DNA of 11,168 nucleotides from Gemmatimonadaceae bacterium (GTDB taxonomy: Bacteria > Gemmatimonadota > Gemmatimonadetes > Gemmatimonadales > Gemmatimonadaceae), in the NCBI GenBank assembly GCA_025451425.1, contig JANWKK010000158.1, forward strand, positions 1-11,168, read 5' to 3'. The notes under the pieces were generated by a model. That model was not told the DNA's origin and searched no databases. It saw only the letters and a list, made by a program, of their open reading frames with translations. Positions 7,982 through 11,168 of the stretch are shown piece by piece (position 1 is the first letter of the stretch; each line of letters begins with the position of its first letter). Made by a program: the position numbers and the translations under genes.

Positions 7982-8481
7982 TCCGAGTCTGCATCGATGA
8001 TCTCGCGTTCTTCGACGGAGAGGCAATCGTCCGGCCGGTGAACGAAGATCTCGGTGCGACGACGCCGCTGCTCCGGCGGCTCGAGCTCGCCGCGGGGACG
8101 CAATTGCACGACCAGATTCGTCTTCAGGAGCCGCTGCCGGTCGGTGCAGCCGTCGTCACAGGCGCGGGAGCACTGTCCGCACAGCTTCTCGTAAGCGCCG
8201 TTGTGATGAGCCGCACCGAGCGCGTGACGTCGGACTCCGTGCGGCGCGCGCTGGTGAGTGCATTTCAGCGCGTCGAATCCTGGCAGATCAAGCACGTCGC
8301 GATTCCCCCGTTCGGCCTTGGCGCCGGGAACCTCGAGGTCGACGAGAGCGCCAAAATCATGCTGGGCGTGATTGCTCAGCATCTTCTCGGGGCACGGTAC
8401 CCCGAGACTATCACGCTCGTCGCCGAGACCGCTGAGGAAGAGCGGGCTCTCTCGGCCGCGCTCGCGCGCAGCGGACTATGA
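7978..8481 (+). CDS. Divergent macro-domain-like protein
   Basis: A 167-residue soluble protein that I read as a distant macro (ADP-ribose/nucleotide-binding) domain. Support is general: the size; an early strand followed by an N-containing loop (AIVRPVNEDLG, where canonical macro domains have VNAAN); the order of a central PLPVGAAVVTGAGAL strand-turn resembling the G-x-A-x-x-T-x-G region; then SDSVRRALVSAFQRVESWQIKHVAIPPFGLGAGNL, like the helix-strand-glycine-loop near the domain end (canonical A-x-P-x-x-G-x-G). The usual catalytic/binding asparagine pair and the first GGG loop are not conserved, so hydrolase activity should not be assumed. GTG at 7978 overlaps the TPR gene stop (GTGA), and its own TGA overlaps the next ATG (ATGA), which argues for coordinated synthesis of the four proteins. 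It could instead be an unrelated alpha/beta protein. Confidence 0.6.
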   Translation: MIRVCIDDLAFFDGEAIVRPVNEDLGATTPLLRRLELAAGTQLHDQIRLQEPLPVGAAVVTGAGALSAQLLVSAVVMSRTERVTSDSVRRALVSAFQRVESWQIKHVAIPPFGLGAGNLEVDESAKIMLGVIAQHLLGARYPETITLVAETAEEERALSAALARSGL

Positions 8482-10043
8482 TCGCGCGTCGCCGTTTCAC
8501 GAAGCCGCGAGCGCTGACTGCCCTGCTCGTGCTGCTCCTGTGGGTTGGCGGCCTCGGTTTTCTCGTTAGGCGCGAATATTTCCGGCCGAATACCGAGCGT
8601 CTCGCGGAAGCGGCGCTACGCGTTTCTCCCGGTGCCGTCTATTACGCGGTGATGCAAGGGAGCCGGCAAATCGGCTTTGCGTCGTCGACGATCGATACGG
8701 CGACGACGACCATCTCGGTCGATGACTATCTCGTCGCCGATCTGCCGGTAGGCGGTCGCACGCATCGCGCGTCTGCGCGCACGCACGTCGTGCTCACGCG
8801 TGCCCTGCGCACGAAAGCATTCGTGGTCACCTTCGAGGGCGACGCCGGACCAATCATTGCTCGGGGCCGCGTGCTCAATGACAGTTTGCTCATTCTCATG
8901 CTCGCCACGGGCAGTGACGTTCCGGTGGACACGCAGCGAATCAAGCTCTCCGGGCCGATCCTTCTGCCAACGTTGCTTCCTCTCGCGGTCGCGCTGGGTG
9001 AACAGCCGAAGGTCGGTCATACGTACAAGCTCCCCGTGTTCGATCCGGTTGGCCTCACCCCGCGCGAGGTCTCACTGAACATCGCGGCCGAATCAAGTTT
9101 CGTCGTCGACGACAGCTCCGCGCTCGATCGAGCGACCGGGAGTTGGCGTGGCGTGCAGCCGGATACGCTCCGCGCGTACCGAGTCGTTACCGACACTGGT
9201 GCGGGCGCTGCGGGCTTCAGCGGTTGGATCGACGAGCAAGGACGCGTCGTCCAAACGTCGCAGCTTGGTTTCGAGCTGCGACGTCTCCCGTACGAGGTCG
9301 CCTTCGAGAACTGGCGGCTCGCGAGTGCAAAAGGTGCCGCGCCGATCTCAGAGGATCGTGACATGCTCGAGACGACGGCGATCGGCGCGAATCGACGTCT
9401 CGATTCAAGTATCACCTCACTTCGCGTCACGTTAGGCAACGCCGACTTGCGCGGCTTCGATCTGACGAGCCCTCGCCAGCGAATGCACGGCGACACGCTG
9501 CTGGTGACCCGCGAGCTGCCGGAGGCGCTGGTTGCTGGGTACGCGCTGCCCGACGGCGGGCGGAAGATGATGCCCGAGCTCACGATGGCCGAGCCACTCG
9601 TGCAGAGTAATCATCCGGACATCGTGCGTCTCGCAAGGCGACTCAGCGGCGGGCAGCGGGATCCTCGCGTTGTCGCCGAGCGAATCAATCAGTGGGTTTA
9701 CGATTCGCTCACGAAGCGTATCACTTTTGGTATTCCGAGCGCACTTCAGGTGCTGCGTGCACGCGGCGGCGATTGCAATGAGCACGCGCAGCTGTTCGTC
9801 GCGCTGGCGCGCGCCGCTGGGATCCCCGCACGTGTCGATGCCGGCCTCGCCTACATCGACGGCAAATTCTACTACCACGCCTGGCCGGAGATCTTCCTGC
9901 GCGACTGGGTGTCGGTCGATCCCACCTTCGGTGAGTTTCCGGCAGACGCGGCGCACTTACGCTTCACTGTCGGCGGATTGGGACGCCAGGCAGAGATGAT
10001 TCGTCTTATGGGGAGACTGAAGCTCAACGTGCTGAGGGGCTAG
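8478..10043 (+). CDS. Membrane-anchored transglutaminase-like (papain-fold) protein
   Basis: A 521-residue protein with an N-terminal membrane anchor and a C-terminal transglutaminase-like domain. After a basic start (MIARRRFTKPR), residues about 12-30 are hydrophobic with no obvious cleavage site, so the rest is probably outside the cytoplasmic membrane. Residues about 50-370 are beta-rich and not recognised; the pattern resembles long extracytoplasmic regions that precede such domains. Residues about 380-490 carry a complete catalytic triad: C433 in GGDCNEHA, H467 in YYHAWPEI and D481 in VSVDPTFGEFPAD. Bacterial relatives are mostly proposed proteases or crosslinking enzymes with unknown substrates. 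ATG at 8478 overlaps the macro-like gene stop. The stop TAG (10041-10043) lies inside heptamer array C. Two CGTTAGGC words fall in this gene. Confidence 0.87.
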   Translation: MIARRRFTKPRALTALLVLLLWVGGLGFLVRREYFRPNTERLAEAALRVSPGAVYYAVMQGSRQIGFASSTIDTATTTISVDDYLVADLPVGGRTHRASARTHVVLTRALRTKAFVVTFEGDAGPIIARGRVLNDSLLILMLATGSDVPVDTQRIKLSGPILLPTLLPLAVALGEQPKVGHTYKLPVFDPVGLTPREVSLNIAAESSFVVDDSSALDRATGSWRGVQPDTLRAYRVVTDTGAGAAGFSGWIDEQGRVVQTSQLGFELRRLPYEVAFENWRLASAKGAAPISEDRDMLETTAIGANRRLDSSITSLRVTLGNADLRGFDLTSPRQRMHGDTLLVTRELPEALVAGYALPDGGRKMMPELTMAEPLVQSNHPDIVRLARRLSGGQRDPRVVAERINQWVYDSLTKRITFGIPSALQVLRARGGDCNEHAQLFVALARAAGIPARVDAGLAYIDGKFYYHAWPEIFLRDWVSVDPTFGEFPADAAHLRFTVGGLGRQAEMIRLMGRLKLNVLRG

Positions 10044-10119
10044 AGCGTGGGGCCAGGGGCTAGGGTGAACGATCCGGCTCGTGCCCCTAGGCCGCTACTC
10101 CCTAGCCCATCGCCCCTCA
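10033..10119. repeat. Inverted heptamer array C (unit AGGGGCT) between the transglutaminase-like and ABC genes
   Basis: The left arm runs from AGGGGCT (10035-10041) through AGAGCGT, GGGGCCA and GGGGCTA to about 10065; the right arm (10083-10119) has degenerate units of the reverse complement at about 7-nt spacing. Perfect pairing occurs at 10033-10040 with 10112-10119 (8 bp, TGAGGGGC) and at 10057-10065 with 10100-10108 (9 bp, GGGCTAGGG), leaving a loop of 34 nt. The first unit supplies the TAG stop of the upstream gene, and the right arm ends one base before the ATG of the downstream ABC gene. CTAG occurs four times. Units are more degenerate than in array A, with one joint only six bases long. 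Confidence 0.78.
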
Positions 10120-10120
10120 C

Positions 10121-10879
10121 ATGATCCGGCTCTCGTCCCTCTCCAAGCGCTACGGCTCCTTCACCGCCGTCGATAGCATCGACCTCTCGGTTCCTCGCGG
10201 TGAGCTGTTCGGATTCCTGGGGCCTAACGGCGCCGGGAAGACGACGACGCTGCGTATGATCGCCGGCATTCTGCGCCCTACTGCGGGGCGCGTCGAGATC
10301 GCCGGCATCGACATCGTCGCCTCGCCCGCCGTCGCGAAGTCCAAGCTCGGCTTCATCCCGGATCGGCCTTTTATATATGAGAAACTGACCGGCGCCGAGT
10401 TCCTGCGTTTCGTCGCCGGGCTATACGATCAGAGTGGACCGAAGATCGAGCACCGCGCGCGCGAACTGCTCGCCCTGTTCGATCTCGAGGAGTGGCGCGA
10501 CGAGTTGGTCGAGAGCTACAGCCACGGCATGCGGCAGAAGCTGATCATCTCGAGTGCTTTCGTTCATCGCCCCGAAGTGATCGTCGTCGACGAGCCGATG
10601 GTCGGTCTCGATCCAAAAGCAGCAAGGATTCTCAAGGACCTGTTTCGCGAGTACACGCGCCGCGGACACACGATCATGATGTCGACGCATACGCTCGAGG
10701 TCGCGGAGGCGCTCTGCGATCGCATCGGGATCATTCAGGGCGGGAAGATTCGCGCGTGCGGAACGATGGACGAGTTGCGTCGCGACGCGGAAGCAGGAGC
10801 AATTGGCCTCGAGCATATCTTCCTCAAGCTCACCGGCGAAAATGCGGCCCGCGAACTGGTCGCAGTTCTCAATGCGTAG
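10121..10879 (+). CDS. ABC transporter ATP-binding protein (ABC-2 exporter type)
   Basis: Cytoplasmic ATPase of 252 residues that should power an ABC-2 type exporter with the next gene. Motifs: Walker A GPNGAGKTT at 34-42, Walker B VIVVDEP at 153-159 followed by the D-loop GLDP, and the switch histidine H190 in STHTLEVAEA. The signature is YSHGMRQK (133-140) in place of LSGGQ, and the Q-loop glutamine is replaced by aspartate (D81 in FIPDRPFIYEKLTG). Both changes are seen in exporter ATPases of the NatA/EcsA sort, so they do not imply inactivity. The substrate is unknown. ATG at 10121 starts the conserved N-terminus (MIRLSSLSKRYGSF) but lacks a Shine-Dalgarno site: C-rich repeat array C precedes it. 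The gene overlaps the next one by 8 nt if that starts at 10872. Confidence 0.95.
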   Translation: MIRLSSLSKRYGSFTAVDSIDLSVPRGELFGFLGPNGAGKTTTLRMIAGILRPTAGRVEIAGIDIVASPAVAKSKLGFIPDRPFIYEKLTGAEFLRFVAGLYDQSGPKIEHRARELLALFDLEEWRDELVESYSHGMRQKLIISSAFVHRPEVIVVDEPMVGLDPKAARILKDLFREYTRRGHTIMMSTHTLEVAEALCDRIGIIQGGKIRACGTMDELRRDAEAGAIGLEHIFLKLTGENAARELVAVLNA

Positions 10880-11168
10880 TGAGTTGAGCATGGCGGGCAC
10901 AGCGGACACGGAGCCAGTCGACGTACCGAACCCGGGACTTCTTCATTTATTGCTGCCGAAGTACCTAACGGCAAAGTCGCGCGCGCTCGCCGGTGAGCGT
11001 GGTCGAACGGCACGCTGGCTTGTCCTCGGCATATTCGGCGTTCTCTTCTGGGCGTTCATCTTCGGCGTTGTGTTTCGGCTGTTGAGGTACTTCCGCGGCG
11101 TGCAGGAGATCGGACCGCTACTCGCGGGAAAGCTGCTTGGACTCATCCTGATCGGGTTCTTCTCGATC
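10872..11168 (+). CDS. Presumed ABC-2 type permease, N-terminal part only
   Basis: Start of a membrane protein that remains open to the window edge (99 residues visible). The first 25 residues are polar, then LLHLLLPKYLTAKSRAL forms a cytoplasmic helix, followed by a hydrophobic segment at about 48-70 and another from about 82 onward. This layout, directly after an ABC-2 type ATPase, suggests the permease half of the exporter; the LLLPK...R start recalls putative ABC permeases with many helices. ATG at 10872 overlaps the ATPase stop by 8 nt; ATG at 10890 (residue 7, MAGTADTEP) is an alternative with a weak purine-rich stretch upstream. Without the rest of the protein the family cannot be named. 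Confidence 0.72.
   Translation, partial: MRSELSMAGTADTEPVDVPNPGLLHLLLPKYLTAKSRALAGERGRTARWLVLGIFGVLFWAFIFGVVFRLLRYFRGVQEIGPLLAGKLLGLILIGFFSI

Noticed and set aside
10121..10879. ABC ATPase as a degraded or inactive protein because of the missing LSGGQ and Q-loop glutamine
   Set aside because: Substitutions of this type (YSHGM and D in the Q-loop) are usual in NatA/EcsA-like exporter ATPases, and Walker A, Walker B and the switch histidine are intact.

Overview
The window looks like a stretch of chromosome from a high-GC, probably free-living bacterium. Housekeeping genes are tightly packed, there are no integrases, transposases, tRNAs or CRISPR arrays, and purine-rich ribosome binding sites are few. 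The gene content and the style of the intergenic repeats would fit Gemmatimonadota or a similar soil phylum, but nothing here proves the phylum.

Layout. Positions 1-6732 are transcribed leftwards (minus strand) and 6867-11168 rightwards, from one divergent gap at 6733-6866. In transcription order the leftward genes are uvrA (nucleotide excision repair), sdaAB and sdaAA (the two subunits of an iron-sulfur L-serine dehydratase), then, after a 162-bp gap with two hairpins, a membrane-stress operon: a YbjN-domain protein, a PspA/IM30 protein and an AI-2E/PerM-family membrane protein that runs off the left edge. The rightward genes are cutA, a TPR protein, a very divergent macro-domain-like protein and a membrane-anchored transglutaminase-like protein. 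These four are joined by 4-nt start/stop overlaps (GTGA, GTGA, ATGA). They are followed by an ABC ATPase and the beginning of its presumed permease, cut by the right edge.

The most unusual structure is not a gene. Three of the short intergenic gaps (3097-3174, 6779-6866, 10033-10119) are filled by the same kind of element: a G-rich arm of degenerate 7-bp tandem repeats, a short loop, then a C-rich inverted copy. Each could fold into an imperfect hairpin and reaches to within 0-7 nt of a start codon. Each has its own version of the heptamer (AGGTGCT, GTTGGTG, AGGGGCT) and both arms carry that version. A second signal is the word CGTTAGGC, found six times on both strands inside coding regions and apparently far above chance.

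The genes fall into three functional sets: DNA repair plus serine catabolism, envelope maintenance (YbjN/PspA/AI-2E), and a four-gene coupled module of unknown joint purpose followed by an ABC exporter. There is no gene-free stretch longer than 162 bp.
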